A stretch of DNA of 64,000 bases from Chara braunii (GCA_003427395.1 BFEA01000749.1:181579-245578); one strand, 5' to 3'. Shown: positions 10,541 to 23,619, counted from the first letter of the stretch. Numbers and translations: made by a program. Notes: generated by a model from the sequence alone, not told the origin.

Positions 10541-12007
10541 GTGGGCAGACTCCCCACAGAGTCTTGCCGCGGTCCTACGGGTTGCAATCCCGCCTGCCGC
10601 CTTCCTTTCATAACCAATAGACTAGACTTAGAATAAGAAGGGCAGAAGTAGGAGCGTTTAGTCTCTCAGATCCAAGGAGGGTGCTCTCAGACTCGCAGGA
10701 GAGGGCCTTGTTATCTTGATGCGCTTGAGGGCCCCGCAATGGCAGCCAACGTACCAGCTTGGCCACCTCTAAATCAGTCGTTGAAGTCGCATTTCGGTCG
10801 ACCCCCCAGTTCGCAGCAATAATCCTTCCTTCCAAGCTCAGTCACCTTTCCCAAGTCCATCCGCTGTGGCACCGCAGGCTGTAGCAATCAGCAATGACCG
10901 CCGCGGTTGACAATAATACCCAGCAGTCAATTAGCAGGTGCCAGCCGTGTGCGGCCTCCACCGGTCGGCTACAGCCTGTGAGCGGTCAAGAGTAGCAGCT
11001 GCGCACGGCCCACAGTAACAGTCCGTGCGCAGTCCGCAGTCTGTAGTCAGCTCCACCAGTTGTACCTACAGACAGCCCCTTGCAGTAACTCCCCGCTGTT
11101 CGCTGCGACCTGTACTGCCGTAGTCGCCGGCCTGTGAACTTCTTCCACCACCCCCTACCCCCAATCCCTCTCACGATTCCCCTACCATTCTTCTGACATC
11201 GCCCTTCCCTGTTGGTGCCCTCCTTGCACGTGCCCCGGCGAGCGGGAGACTCTTGATGCCCACCTCAACCGTACCTAAGGAGATGAGCAGGATCGTGAGA
11301 TTCTACGTCGTCAGTTCTCAACCAAACACGCAAGGAACCGAGAGGTTATCCGCATTGAAAGGGTGGGCATTGCACCGCCCAACCGGTAAGTGTTCAGATC
11401 CGTGACTGCCCCTCCACCACCTATTCTCATCCGTCAGCAGCAGACCCCGCAACTAGCTCCCCGTCACTGCAGCGCGGCCTGCCTCCGGCCACCTTGGTCA
11501 CCGGGATGTATGGCGCGCTAGTTACCAGGTAACTCCCTGATTCCGCCTCTCCTCTCCCACTAACTCGACCAACGTGACTAGCAACCTTGGAATGAAACTA
11601 CTGCCCGCATTCGGACGTACACGCTGACACGGTACGGCTGCACATGTCGCGGGATAGAGAACTTTTTGCTATGGTAGGGAAAACGAGAACCAAAAGAGTC
11701 TTCCGCCAGAACATAGAACTATACACTGCTCTCCAGCACTGCACATCGGACACTAGTGGGTAGCTACTCCGATCAAAGGAAAACGTGGCATGTAGATAAT
11801 CAGGTAAGATTCCAACTCTGCCATTGGCTTCTCACCACGTCCCTCGGTAGGCCGAGCAAAATCGGTTGAATCTCCCGCTAGAACGCGGGGAGATACATCG
11901 ACGCACCAAAACTTATCCTTCCCGGCGCAGCTTCTTTACTAACAATCTCAAAAACTAACTACTAAACTCTAAATCTAACACTACCATTCGATTCGCAGCT
12001 CACGAAA
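10541..12007. other. No recognisable feature
   Basis: Base composition is more GC-rich than the preceding zone. Open frames are short and lack recognisable motifs. Confidence 0.5.
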
Positions 12008-12545
12008 ACCCCCCGATTCGACTCCTACCGTGCCCGTTTACATCGAGAAACGGGTAAGATCTCACTTCTTTCTCTTCTTCTAGCAACCTTCCGCCATAGC
12101 TCCACGCGATAGCTTTCTCTACTAACGGTGTTTCTACTAACTTTCTTACTGATCTAACCTCAGATTCGGGGTCGCCTGTTCCGAAATCCCCTAGATAACA
12201 GTTTAAAACATCCAGATCGGTCGTGGAACGACCGAGATACATCAGCTTCTTCCCTCCCTCACTACAGCATCCGTCATGGCTTCACGGCCTCGTTTTCTCT
12301 ACTAGCACGCCACCCACTACTAACTCTCTGATAAATCTAATTGCATATTCGGATTCACGTTCCTTAGAAACCCCGATCCCGACCCTTACCTCCCCTGATT
12401 CAGTGAAGGATCGGGCATAAAGTCACAACTCCCCTCCAACCATATCCACTCCTTCCGCCATCTTAGCGCACTATCTTCTTTACTAACCTCTTCCTTCTCT
12501 AACTCTCTACTGATTCCGAGCTCAGAAACGAGGTCGCTCGTCCCA
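12008..12545. repeat. Three diverged tandem units of about 180 bp
   Basis: Each unit contains CTTCTTCC-type pyrimidine sequence, a CCGCCAT/CCGTCAT phrase, TTTCTCTACTAAC and TCAGATTCGG-like text in the same order. Identity between units is moderate. A small perfect stem GGTCGT/ACGACC lies at about 12216-12230. Frames across the units are short and not conserved between them. Confidence 0.65.
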
Positions 12546-14774
12546 AAAACGTAGGAAATGAGCCTTCGTTTGCTAATTTTCATCAAGGAACGACGACCTG
12601 CAGCCATACTCATCTCCCTCCTGTCGCTACTTCCACCTTTCTCTTCACCGCGCTCCCTCTTTCTGCTCTTCTGACTAACTTACTCACCTTCTCATCAGTT
12701 TGTCCCCCTCATCATGTTTGCCCGGTCTGAAAACTCCCCCTTCGCCTTTCCACTCGCCCATTCTCATCACGATCTGCACGAGCTCTGCCGTGCACAAGTC
12801 TACCTTTCGCCATCTCCACGACCAAATGTACCTGGCACGATATCGCGCCTAGGTTCATTTGTTCCTCTCTAAGCTATCGCTTTGCTCTGCCCGTTCGTTC
12901 CTCCCGCCAACCTCTCCCGCTGCCCCTCTTCCTCTGACCGATGTTGTTTCCCGACAGCGCTCGGAGGTGGGAGGCTCTGTAGCGGACCGGCCAGCTGCCA
13001 TGTGCCTCCACTCTCGCCTGTCCTCACTACCGGCCCGCGAGCGCCTTAGCGCAGCGTCCTACCTGCCCCGATCTGCTCGTCCACTGCTGCGTAGCGCCGC
13101 CCATCCCTGACGCCACTGGCTGGTACTTGGCCGATATCCCTCTCCTTTGCTTCTTTGGCCACGGTACCGGGCCCCGTAGCGGCTGGCCGGCCATTCAACA
13201 GCCGTGACTGTCCTAAGGGAGACTTCGGGGGGGGGACCAGTTACTAGACGATTCGATCAGTCCCTCGCCCCTACTCCCAAGCCCTGCGAACAGCCTGCTT
13301 AGCGGGCCGCACACTTCCGCCCCGGTACCCCCGACCTACTGTACTTACTGTGCCTGCGGCACAACTCCCTACCCTTTAGGGTCCCCGGCGCCCAACCCTC
13401 TCGAACTCTCTTATCACCAGCCGTGGTTGGCGGGGAATATATCCTCTGGCCACGACTGCCCAGGCCTACCCCACAACCTCGCGGACCCCTCACGTAGGCC
13501 TTGGTGGTGATACCAAATATTCAAATGAGGACTTTGAAGACTGAAGTGGAGGAGAGTCTCGCGAGCATACCCACACCCAAACCTCCCGCAACAGACTTGC
13601 AGCTAGCGGGCGGTACGCCCGCAAATGGCCCGCGTACAAGGTTCTCGACTGCCGTGAGGGCCGCTAAGAACCGGCACCGCGCGTGAGTCAACAAAACGTC
13701 GACGGATAAAATAAAAATAACAAAGTACTTAAAATTTTAATCGCCATTGGTAGCAAAGCCAAGGGGGATAGCCCCGTCGGGCCCTCAACTCCTCGGTCCC
13801 TTCGCGCTACTCTGACAGTCCTGCGTCGTCGCCGCCTGGTTTCGCCCCCTGAATCTCCCTGATAAAAGTCCGACGTTGTAACCAATAGTGCTAGGTCCCA
13901 GGTTGAGCCTAGTACTAGCGGACACCTAAATAAGCGAACATTGCGCGACACGCAAACCTACCAAAACGTCTTTCAGAAGTCACATTGTTGTCAATGTCAT
14001 CCTCCGCAGGTACGCCCACCTCAATCAATCACACCAATCAAAAGGAACACCCTCTAATCCTAAAATAAACAATAATAATAATAATAAAACAGGGCAACCG
14101 GCATCAGTGTCAGTTTTTCATTCATCAACCGGGGTAAGAAATCACGCGCGCCTTAAAACCGCGCGCCCACACACTCTCTATTCTAGTCAACCTCCAACAA
14201 ACGTAAACCACTGACACAGCCGCGCCTCGCGCAGTGTACTCAAACCTTAAACCAGCCTAATTTCTGTCATCTGCGAAAACCAGGGCGGATACCCTTGTAA
14301 GGGTATTCGCACCGACAGCGTTTTTAGTGGAATTAGTTGAGGGATAAAATAAGAGGTCTGGTTTCTAGCTGGCTGATGTGCGCAATAGAAAGAGAACCGA
14401 CTGCTGAAGATTTTAAAGGGTTGGAAAGGACGATTGGGAATTCCAGTGGTTGCTTTGCTGAGGGGTCGGTCGGTAGAAGAAGCGTTCGGGTCTTCTTCGC
14501 CACTGGGTTTCGAGCCTGGGACGTGGTGGGAAGGTGTTCCTCCCGTATCGTTGAATGAAGGAATCCGGCATGGCAAGGTCGCCGTGTTGAACGGCCATTA
14601 CCTCTACGTGGGAGGTTGAACGATGTATCATTAAACTCGGACTTCATAGGCAGTTACTCTTTATTTCTGTGGGCGTGGCCCTCACCGCCGCACCGCGGAC
14701 GCTTAGCTAGTATGTTTTTAAATAAGAACCGGCCACCACACACCGTTTTACGCGATTCTAGTAGGTCATGGCTC
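12546..14774. other. No recognisable feature
   Basis: Several frames of 60-110 codons on both strands overlap each other and show no family motif. A B-box-like GGTTTCGAGCC at 14508 hints at a decayed SINE, but I found no A box at the right distance. Confidence 0.45.
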
Positions 14775-14843
14775 CAGGCTCGACAAAACTCGGAGCGAAG
14801 TGAAACTCAGGTGCGGCAAAAACAGGCTCGTAGGTACTAGTGG
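14775..14843 (+). repeat. Dispersed repeat R2, copy a
   Basis: About 65 bp matches 22912-22980 at roughly 85% by eye, including CAAAACTCGGAGCG, AGTGAAA and CGGCAAAAACAGGCTCG. The second copy lies inside the AT-rich island, so the two regions share a repeat family. Confidence 0.75.
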
Positions 14844-15776
14844 TCGGGGCTATTTTCTAGCAGCTCGGAGTTGTTCGCAGCCAGAGGCTGCACTTACCAT
14901 GACTGTTCTTTTGTCGTTTTCTGTAGTTGTTTTTTCGGGAAATGTCATGGACGTCAAATGAGGTTTGGCGGGGTCTTTTCTTGGTTTAGGGAAAAGAGGA
15001 AAGGGTGTGGTCGCGGCTAGGAGACGGACCGGTAGTGCGAGTGGTCGTGCTAGGCTTTGGGTAGTGTTCGTCCAGTGGTCGTTTCATTTGGTCGTCGAGC
15101 TTTGTTGCTGTCGGCGACCGGGTTTCCTTTTTGGGTGGAGGGTTGATTTTCTCTTGGTGATAAACAAAATGTCAGGCAACGCTGTTTTCAACTCTCTCAA
15201 CGAGCTATTCTAACGACAACGATTGCTAGGAAAGAGCAGGAGAAAGAACCGGTATGTTTCGAATTTTGTTGTCCACCTCATTGTATTTTTACTGAAAGGA
15301 GGCAGTAGGGACGATAGTCTAGCACAGTTATCACTAGCATGCCTTCCTTCTTTTTTTGGCAACCTGCCTCCACCATCGACCCGCCATGTACTAGCTACCT
15401 CGGCATCAACATCCTATGCGCAGTAAAACTGTAGACCCTCTGAAACATGCAGTGATGATAGCATCCTTGCGCACAAAAGGGACAACGAATATCTGGGTGA
15501 TAGGGATGTGTACATCTATGTATTTATGGATGGATGGATGGTATGCATGCATAGAAATGAATGGATGCATGGATCCCGGTTTGCTAAGCGTCCCAGTACA
15601 CGCTAATAGCAATTTACTAAACTAATGCGTATTGCACCTGTGTGAAAGGTAACTTCGTTTTTAAAACTCGTAAATGTGATTTGAAACGGTGAAAAGGGTT
15701 CCATCAGCTGAAAAGATAGTATCAGTTAACCACGTGTTATAAGACGCACGCTTCTGTATGTGTGTATGTGCGTGTC

Positions 15777-15815
<39 letters not shown>

Positions 15816-17989
15816 AGGAGAGATCCCCTGTGTTATACTCGCTCAAATGAATTGACCGTATGGTCGTAATGCTCGAAGAGTGGTCAACTCGAGGTTGGGA
15901 AACGCTAATCAAACCCTGAAAATGAGTCCGGGCCCAGCGCTCCAGGCAAGGCCAAGTCCTCGACGCCGTACTGATCAACTGTCATGACCAACTGTCTCTC
16001 CCCTTACTGCTCACTGACAGGCGTTACATGAACAAACTCACCCACCCATCACCTTTCTTCATCTTCCTACTTGAGAATCCACTCACCCCCACCCACCCTT
16101 GTTCTTCATCTTTACTTATGACATTTTTCAAAAACCCACAAAGTCTCAGAAGTTCAGAACGTCGTATTCGTTCGGGATTACAATCTGTCCAAGACATACA
16201 TTATGCCTCTAAGACTTTGTCATCACGGCTGGAGTTTGGCTACGCCGCTAAACTGGCCACAAAAAAAGCCAATAATGCCTTTGTGGGTTTTGACGTTCAG
16301 AGTTTTGGCCCTGTGCGCCTTGCCCCTAACTTCCCTAAGGATTTTGTGAAAAAAGGAATTCGCATTAGTCGTTCAGGTTGAAACAATGATGCAGAGAATG
16401 GTTGAGATTCCGAAAAGACTGGATGCAGAAAATTTTGGTCAAACATCTTTGCATGTGCTCTGAGATAAAATAGATAATGCTCAGCACAAGCATCTACTCC
16501 TTGTGAAATGTTAGATGTCAGTAATGCGTAGGTGCGACGCTGGATATATGTTTTTTTTTCGCTACTGGCGGAAGGTGCCCGGTGGCTTATGGCCTTCTGT
16601 TTTTTTTGCTTTCTTAGTTTGGCCTTCGGTCGAGCATTTCGTTTTGTAGGCCGTGAGTTCGGCATGACCTTGTTTTGCGCCCTACTCTGATTTCCCACTC
16701 ATACCCTCTTGGGGTTTTCATGCGCCAAGGGGCTCTTCTTTGGCTGACAGGGCTGGAGTGACCGTGCGGGCCTCTTGGCCATCCGTTAAAGCTGCCTCTG
16801 CTATCCAAGACCGTTTCGAGGACGTCTACCACGAGAATGCTTTTGTGTCTCCTCTCAACTCCGACGGATGACCGTATTGGGGTCTTGCAATAATGCATTC
16901 GTATTCCTCTGCCTTTCGACTCGCACCCTTGAACATCTTCACGGGTGGATGCTTCTGCTCTTGGCCTGGCACTTCACCTCAGACTACACGAATTTGTATA
17001 TTTTTCTGTTCGTGTTTGTTTGTCTGTGCTGGTTCATTTTCATTCTCATTTATGGGCGATGCCACTTCGGATAGTCATCTTGTTCGTCGTGTCAGATTCA
17101 GTTTTTGGGGCTCTTTAGAATGGTTCTTCTTCCTGTATCGCTGAATCTCTACGGTAGGTGACGTTGTCTGCTTCACTTCAATGATTTTCCTGCGATTTTC
17201 CTCTCCAGTCTCCATGTGTATCGTTGTAGCAGTCGGGTAGAGATAAAAGGAGGTAAGGCTCTGGTATCGTCCTCCTTCGTCGAACGATGTCGCATTGAAG
17301 GAAGCCCGTTGTCCGTAGGTGAGGAATGATCGTCTCCTTAGACAATCGTTTCTCTACAGTCGTTTCTCTGTCGGTGGAAGTAAGATGATAAAACTCGTAT
17401 TATCTTCTGATATACTTAGTCAAATTTAGGAATCTCTGCGTGTCACTGCTGTCTTTACTTTGGACGCCTGGTTGGTTCCCTCGTTACGAATCAAACTTTG
17501 TTCTTTATTGTGTGCGATATGGAGGTGCTTGTATCGGTGAATCTTTCTTCTCCATACCCATGTAAGATGCCGTTGTGCCGAACAATTCATCACCAACTCT
17601 ACTAAGAATTTCATAACAATAGCCTAGCTTATCTGGCGAGTCAATAAATAGCATCTCTACTCAATGCAGCTCTTCACTTTTGTAGGGGAGTGAAAAACTC
17701 ATTTACAATCTCAGCGCGTACAAGCTACATCAATCCTGACACCGGCTTGTGCCTCTTGTGTATTCCGCTCCTGGTCTCTGTTCCATGGAGTGGAGCTACA
17801 CCGCCTGTGCTTACTCTGGGGACGTTGTGATTTGTTGTTTAGCCCTCCATTTTTCTCTCACCTCTGTTTCCATCACTCCCTTGGCTCCTTGCCCCCTTTC
17901 CATATAACTCCCGACTCCATCATTTTCACTCATTTATGAGACCCCAGGCACACTAGCTACTGTTCTAAATCACTTGGGAAGTTAAGAGT
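14844..17989. other. No recognisable gene; one TG/AG microsatellite
   Basis: A compound (TG)n(AG)n microsatellite occupies about 15754-15818. Frames of 60-130 codons (for example 16028-16381 on + and 16297-16698 on -) overlap each other and match no family I know. Decayed transposon sequence is likely but not shown. Confidence 0.45.
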
Positions 17990-18390
17990 ACAGTCCATGT
18001 AAGTAAAAATTTCTGTATGCCAGTGTATGGTCAAAACCTCTGTCGACCTTGCCTCCGATCCAATCACTTCGGTGGAGCCCACTACACCCTGTATACTCTG
18101 GTAGCGTCAGATGGCTTTACAAACATATTGTATATCTGGTATCCGCTCTCACCAAGAATACCTGCGATTTGAAGCCTATTTTCATTACTCTCGGATTCCC
18201 TCTGTTATGGTTATTTCTGTAAGTACACACTTTTGTATGATAAAAAGTTCAAAACCTTTGTCGACCTTGTCTCTGCTCCGGTCATTCCGGCGATGCCCGC
18301 TGCATCCTGTATACTCTAGATGCCTCTACAAATGTATTGTACATCTGGTATCAGCTCTCACCAAGAACATGTGTTATTTCCTTTCTTACT
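17990..18390. repeat. Tandem duplication, 218-bp period
   Basis: The phrases TGTAAGTA, GTCGACCTTG, CCTGTATACTCT, TTGTA(T/C)ATCTGGTATC and GCTCTCACCAAGAA appear twice in the same order, 218 bp apart. A shorter related piece (CGGATTCCCTCTG, TATGGTTATTT) occurs at 18192 and 18463. Confidence 0.8.
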
Positions 18391-18544
18391 GGAAAAAAAA
18401 ACGTGAGGTTTTTATTATTTGCAGAAAACCTGGTTTAGCATCTCTTCCATAACTTACTCCCGGATTCCCTCTGATATGGTTATTTTTAATATTTTATGTC
18501 ATACTCCAGGATTTCCTATGTTATCCTGGTCGACTTTCCATACC

Positions 18545-18845
18545 TGTTCCCCTTTATTCGTTTCGACTTTGTGGTCCTCTTCACCCTTGATCTTGCACTC
18601 TCTACCCCTCCCCCTTCTCTCCTTCTCCTCTCATTCTTAGACTTGATCCCCTTTATCTCCATCGTCCTCATATAACAACTCATACCTCTCCTCCGATTTG
18701 TTGTTCCCCATCCTCCTCATTGTTAGAAAGACCCACAGTCCTTTTTCGCTTCGACTTCATGGTCCTCTTCACCCTTGATCTTGCACTCTCTACCCCCCCC
18801 CCTTCTCTCCTTCTCCTCTCATTCTTTCTTCTACCATTTTATCAT
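18545..18845. repeat. Tandem duplication, about 187-bp period
   Basis: A stretch of about 75 bp running from TTCGACTTTGTGGTCC to CTCCTCTCATTC is repeated almost exactly near 18561 and 18748. The intervening text is pyrimidine-rich. Confidence 0.8.
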
Positions 18846-19535
18846 TCTCCATCCCTACTCGATGCATCTCTTTCTTCCCTTCCTTGTTCTTTTCTTCCCC
18901 CGCCCCTCTTCGCCATCATGTCATCTTGTCAATTCTCCACTTTTTGTTTTTTAATCATGTTAGTTTTTTTTCGTTCTTGTTTCCATCCCTAATTCACGAC
19001 TGCGTTCTTGTCTCCATTCCCCTTTGCACCAGGGTCTACACTCTAGACGATGACGACAGCAACAATGGTTGCTAGCAGATCGTCTGGTATGTGCGATGGG
19101 GAATGGGGACCTTAAAACCACATACTACGACGGACTTGTCGTGCCTTTTTTTTTTTTTTTTGTGAAAGTATTTGGGATGTTCTGGAATGGAACGGGACCT
19201 ATGTAAGTCCCTCTAGCAACGTGGATCGAATTATGAACGTGAATCTGAATGGGTTCTTAGCGGAGGTGCAAAAAAGTTGATCAATTCACGGTTTTCTCCA
19301 TCAAACAAGTCCAGCTTCGGCTATTAAATTCTAATCCTCTGTGCTAGTGGGACCTCTCACCGGCGGATGTCCTGATATACANNNNNNNNNNNNNNNNNNN
19401 NNNNNNNNNNNNNNNNNNNNNNNNNNNNNNNNNNNNNNNNNNNNNNNNNNNNNNNNNNNNNNNNNNNNNNNGACCGGTATGCCGAACCTGCCGAGCCTGG
19501 AGGTACCAGTAGACAGACAGGTCGAGCCTTGAAGA

Positions 19536-19566
<31 letters not shown>

Positions 19567-19859
19567 CACACAACAACAACAACAATCAACCAACCAACTC
19601 GTCGCTGATGATGTTCGTAGGGGAGGGGATCTGAGGGAAAGCACAGGGATTGTTTCTGTTGGCATGGTCCCTGATGCTACCAGCTGACCCCTAGCCGGTA
19701 TCGCTTGTCTGCAAGTCGGGAGCAGCCCCCGCATGTTCTCACGTGAACACGATTGTGGTTTTTACGGGGTTCCCCGTATGCCTACAATTAGGAGTAGTGG
19801 TAGGTAGGTAGTGTGAGGTGAAATTGAGAGGAAAAAAAATAATAAAAAAAAATCGTCGG
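18846..19859. other. Poly-T, N gap and poly-A; no gene
   Basis: A poly-T run lies at 19147-19161, an N gap of 90 bp at 19382-19471 and a poly-A run at about 19538-19565. Sequence between the two homopolymers may be retroposon pieces. Composition turns sharply AT-rich after about 19860. Confidence 0.55.
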
Positions 19860-20369
19860 TTTGTTCAACTGTCTCTATCATTGCTCATATGTCTTTCAAC
19901 AACGTTATACAAGTAAAATATTCATTTCTTAACATAAACATGTTTATTCTTATAACATATTGTTATTTTCAATGATAGTAGGCATATATCGTCACAAACA
20001 GAACTGTCCGGTAAACCGTAGGCAGAGAGAGAGAAGAGGACAACAAACGAGGGGTTGTGACAATATATTTACATTGTCAATATATTCTACAAATTATAGC
20101 ACATAAATTACTTTTTTCATAATTTTCTTGAATTTTATTTTTTTGAATAATAATTTATATAAGATAACGATGAATAAATCAATTCCTATTTGTTTATATA
20201 TTCATACATACTCATTTATTTCTTATATATGTTTTGTGCATTGTTTATTTTTTTGTTGCGTTGGTGAAAAAACAGGAGAAAATTATTTTACATTCAGAAG
20301 TCTGAAGACTGCTCAAGTTATAATTTCTAAAACTCAGTTCTGAATTCAAGAATGAAATTTCATTCAAGG

Positions 20370-21260
20370 ACAGGACAAAGACATATTCGATTCCGCCGTT
20401 CACCAGGAGTGCAATTTTTTATCCTGTCCTTCGGAACTACTATCCTCAAAATATCAACACTCGATCAAATACGTAATATCGTTGCAACATATTATGCCTG
20501 GATTTTTCATTGCATTTTCACAAATAGTTTATAGTATTATAAATAACCCGATTATTGCGTCAACATTAGACGATTTATTTATCGTCGATCCTTTCCGTGC
20601 AATTTTGATACCGGTATCACTTTTTGTTGTCCATTATAATCCGATTGAAATTACAAGAGCACAATATACATATTATTTTGAATATGATTTCATTCCTAAT
20701 ACTAATCATCTCTTCGATTTCTTACGACATTCTGCATTATTAACATTTCCTTCAGATGAAAGAACATTTTTTATTATTCAAGAGAATATTGCTCTGCGAA
20801 TACTATCGCATTCATATTTTTCGTATGTTCTTCTTTCTTTAATCACTTTCAATGAAAATATAGTACATTTTTTATCCTTTGGAGCAGAAGAAATGTATGA
20901 TGAACGTATTGCAGAATATGTAAGAGTTAATCGTACAAATTTTAGAATTACTTTCTACTCATTAACACTTTGTTTATGCACATTCATAACTCTTGTATCA
21001 ACAGAGTTATCTCGTTACAGAGAAGTCGCTCTTAGACAGTTTTTCATCAATCATTCTTATAATTCATTTATATTCTTATCACTTATCGACCTGAGTTAAC
21101 ATTTATTATTCGTTTTTGCGCATAATGAGAATAATAATCCTGTTTTTCTTGCAGAATGGTTTCTTTGGGGACATGGACCATGATTTTATTATATTATTAA
21201 CCACATCACCAGTTGCTCTTTGCCGTATTCATATTTTTCTTCTCATCCTGTTCATCAACC
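20370..21260 (+). pseudogene. Unrecognised protein X, copy 1
   Basis: The main open frame runs 20482-21099. Its left part continues in other frames from about 20370, so there is at least one frameshift. It aligns residue for residue with 31660-32640: shared landmarks are APTLDDLF/ASTLDDLF, RAIL, HYNP(I/V)E(I/V)TRAQY, RTNF/QTNF, LCTFIT, a conserved Arg-Tyr and the C-terminal phrase FLAEWFLWGHGPWFYYI. A short hydrophobic stretch occurs near LCLCTFITLVS. I do not recognise the family. Two same-strand copies flanking the Helitron core suggest that it belongs to the element, or that the whole unit was tandemly duplicated. Confidence 0.6.
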
Positions 21261-22159
21261 ATTAGTTTTTTGACAATGTAAACGTGTTTTTAGAATTGAT
21301 CACAATGCAAATGACTTAGCAATCTTCACAATTTAATCATCTGGAAGATATTAAATAATATATTCAAACTTTTTCCTCGTTCGTTCTTTGGTTCAAATTT
21401 TCTCACGATATTGAGAAAGGTTTCAAAATTAGTAATGTTGTAAACAATTTCGTATTTGTTATAAATAAATCATCTAAAAAAAATGACATATTCTATCAAA
21501 TAGAGACTAAAAAAACTATTAGATTAATAAAAGACACTTATTAGAAAAATATATTTTTTATTTTTTTTATTTTTTTTACAATCTGAATAAAGTTTCGACA
21601 TTAATTAGACTACAAACAATTTTACATTTTTTATAGTTAAGTCGTTTAAAAAGGTTGAAATAGTGTATTATACAAAAAGTAAATAATCTTTTTTCTTTCA
21701 TATGGAGATAAATACGATTTTAAAAAAATAATAATTTTTTTAAGCATATTTGAACATTCCACATAAACAATTTCGATTTTTCAATAAATTTTTCAGTTGT
21801 AATAAGTTGTTATTAATATTAAATTTTACAATTTGTACATTCTTTGTAATTTGTCATCTACATTGTCGTGCAATTTTTTTTTTTCCTTCCTCTATTTTTT
21901 CCAAAAAAAAAAATGTTTATAATTTTTCATCTACATTGTTTTACAATTTTTTTTTTTTTTTTCTGTTTAAACCACCAGTACCTCCGCCAGTGTTGGGAAA
22001 TTACGTTGTCCTGGCCAGTATCCGAAGTTTTCAATGGTCGGAATTAAGGTCGGCAATGTCCCAAAAATCGTACTTTTTTTTTGCCGTGCACGAAAGAAAA
22101 ACGAAAAAAAAGAAGGTCTTTGTACTGCAATGATATCGGGCAGGGTAGTCTAGGAGGTC
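21261..22159. other. AT-rich, no recognisable gene
   Basis: This is A/T-rich sequence with homopolymer runs. Nothing is recognisable after the tail of protein X copy 1, and G+C rises from about 21970. Confidence 0.5.
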
Positions 22160-22269
22160 GTGCTCACAGTCTTGAATGCATCTTACAACAAAGACGGTCA
22201 CATTCTGAAACTTGTAGTTTTCCTTTTTTTATTTCTCTTTTGTTTGTTATGTGTCCCCTGCCAACGAGG

Positions 22270-22560
22270 CAGGGCTGAATCCGTGATTTGCTCTAGTTGT
22301 ATTTCCTCAAATGATTGTAAACCTGATGTATCCAACCGTTTTCAAGGCCGAATCCATGTTTCCGTTTTTTTTTTCTTGTTTTCTTTTTCTGGAATCGAAC
22401 AATCTGAGTCCGTGATCTGCTCGAGCTGTGTTTCCTCAAAGGATTGTAACCCTGATCACACTTCCACTTATAGAAATGTATCTTGTCATTTTCACGGACG
22501 AATCCGTGTTCCTGTCTTTTTGTTATTTTTTGAGTTTTTGAAATCTGCCAACATGGCCAC
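22270..22560 (+). repeat. 130-bp tandem duplication in an open frame with Cys motif
   Basis: GTGATTTGCTCTAG and GTGATCTGCTCGAG begin two copies 130 bp apart. They lie in one uninterrupted frame (22160-22582, 140 codons), and each gives VICSSCxSSxDCxPD followed by a GRI(H/R)V phrase. The frame opens with a hydrophobic leader-like stretch (about residues 17-33). It may be a small secreted Cys-containing protein, or an accidental frame over a tandem duplication; I favour the latter. Confidence 0.5.
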
Positions 22561-22621
22561 GGGGCTGAGATGCCCTCACTGAGGGCACACTCACACTAAC
22601 ATTTCCGAGAATGTATACAGC

Positions 22622-22677
22622 TGCAATCACGCCCAGAGCTTTGTTTCGATTTCTTTTTTTGTGATTTTTACGGCCAC

Positions 22678-22712
<35 letters not shown>

Positions 22713-22906
22713 TGAGAGTACCAGAAAGAAAACAGAGGGGTACCTGTCTCTTATACACATCTAGATGTGTATAAGAGACAGCAATCGCAATCATGGTCAG
22801 AGCATTGTTTCCTTTTCTTTTCTTTTTAGACTCACGACCACAACTTTTTTTTTTTTTTTTTTTTTTTTTTATTCTTCCCGTGAGAGTACCATAAAGAAAT
22901 GGAGTG
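22622..22906. repeat. Direct duplication flanking the adapter
   Basis: 22622-22742 and 22781-22906 are diverged copies of one segment: both run from GCAATC through GTTTC, CACGACCACAACTTTT or GGCCACAACTTTT and a long poly-T to GTGAGAGTACCA. The adapter lies exactly between them. This could be two genomic copies or two alleles joined by a chimeric mate-pair read. Confidence 0.75.
22744..22781. other. Nextera mate-pair junction adapter (artefact)
   Basis: The sequence is the 19-bp Tn5 mosaic-end adapter CTGTCTCTTATACACATCT followed directly by its reverse complement. This is the known Nextera mate-pair junction, not genomic DNA. Translations across it give the familiar spurious peptide phrase SYTHLDVYKRQ. 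Confidence 0.98.
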
Positions 22907-22911
22907 GGGCA

Positions 22912-22980
22912 CAGGCTTGGCAAAACTCGGAGCGCAGTGAAAATCACGGTCGGCAAAAACAGGCTCGAAGATATTGGTGG
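22912..22980 (+). repeat. Dispersed repeat R2, copy b
   Basis: This matches 14775-14843 over about 65 bp (see that entry). It is one of the few GC-richer patches inside the AT-rich island. Confidence 0.75.
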
Positions 22981-23619
22981 TTTAAAAAAATTAAAAAAAA
23001 ATTGTGCTTGTTTTTTTTTCTTTTTCTTTTGGAACTCAAACATGTTTTTAATTCATTGATTTCATCTAATATTTTTTTCTACAGTTTATCAATTCTATGA
23101 AAAAAAAACAGTTTTTATCTTTTTTAATGACTTTTATATATTGTTTGCTTCTAATTGTTTTATGACTTCGTTTTTGCAGGAATTTGACTCGAAGATAAAC
23201 AAAATAAATTTCGTAAATGATCACTAATAAAAAAAAAAATCAGGAATTTAGTATATGAATATACAAGAAACAAATTTTTAGTATATTAATTACAAATTTG
23301 TTTTACTTAGATTATTCAGACTTTCATCCTTATTCTGTAATGATATTTTTTTAATTATTATAAATATCACATTTTTAGTAATATTCAACAAAAAAAATAA
23401 ATATAAAATAAACAAATCTGATATAATTTTTTGATTTCTATATACTTTTTATAATAATCAAGTCTTATATAGTTTTTTTATTCTGATATAATTTTAATAA
23501 TTATAAAATAATTAATATATTCTTTTTTACTACTTATACTTTGATAAATATATAATATCATATCATCAGCCTGTTTTGAAAACTGTAAAACTGATTAAAA
23601 AAACAAAAAAAAAGAAAAA

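Noticed and set aside
22627-23100. Proteins containing SYTHLDVYKRQ and MCIRDS
   Set aside because: These phrases are produced by the sequencing adapter, not by a gene.
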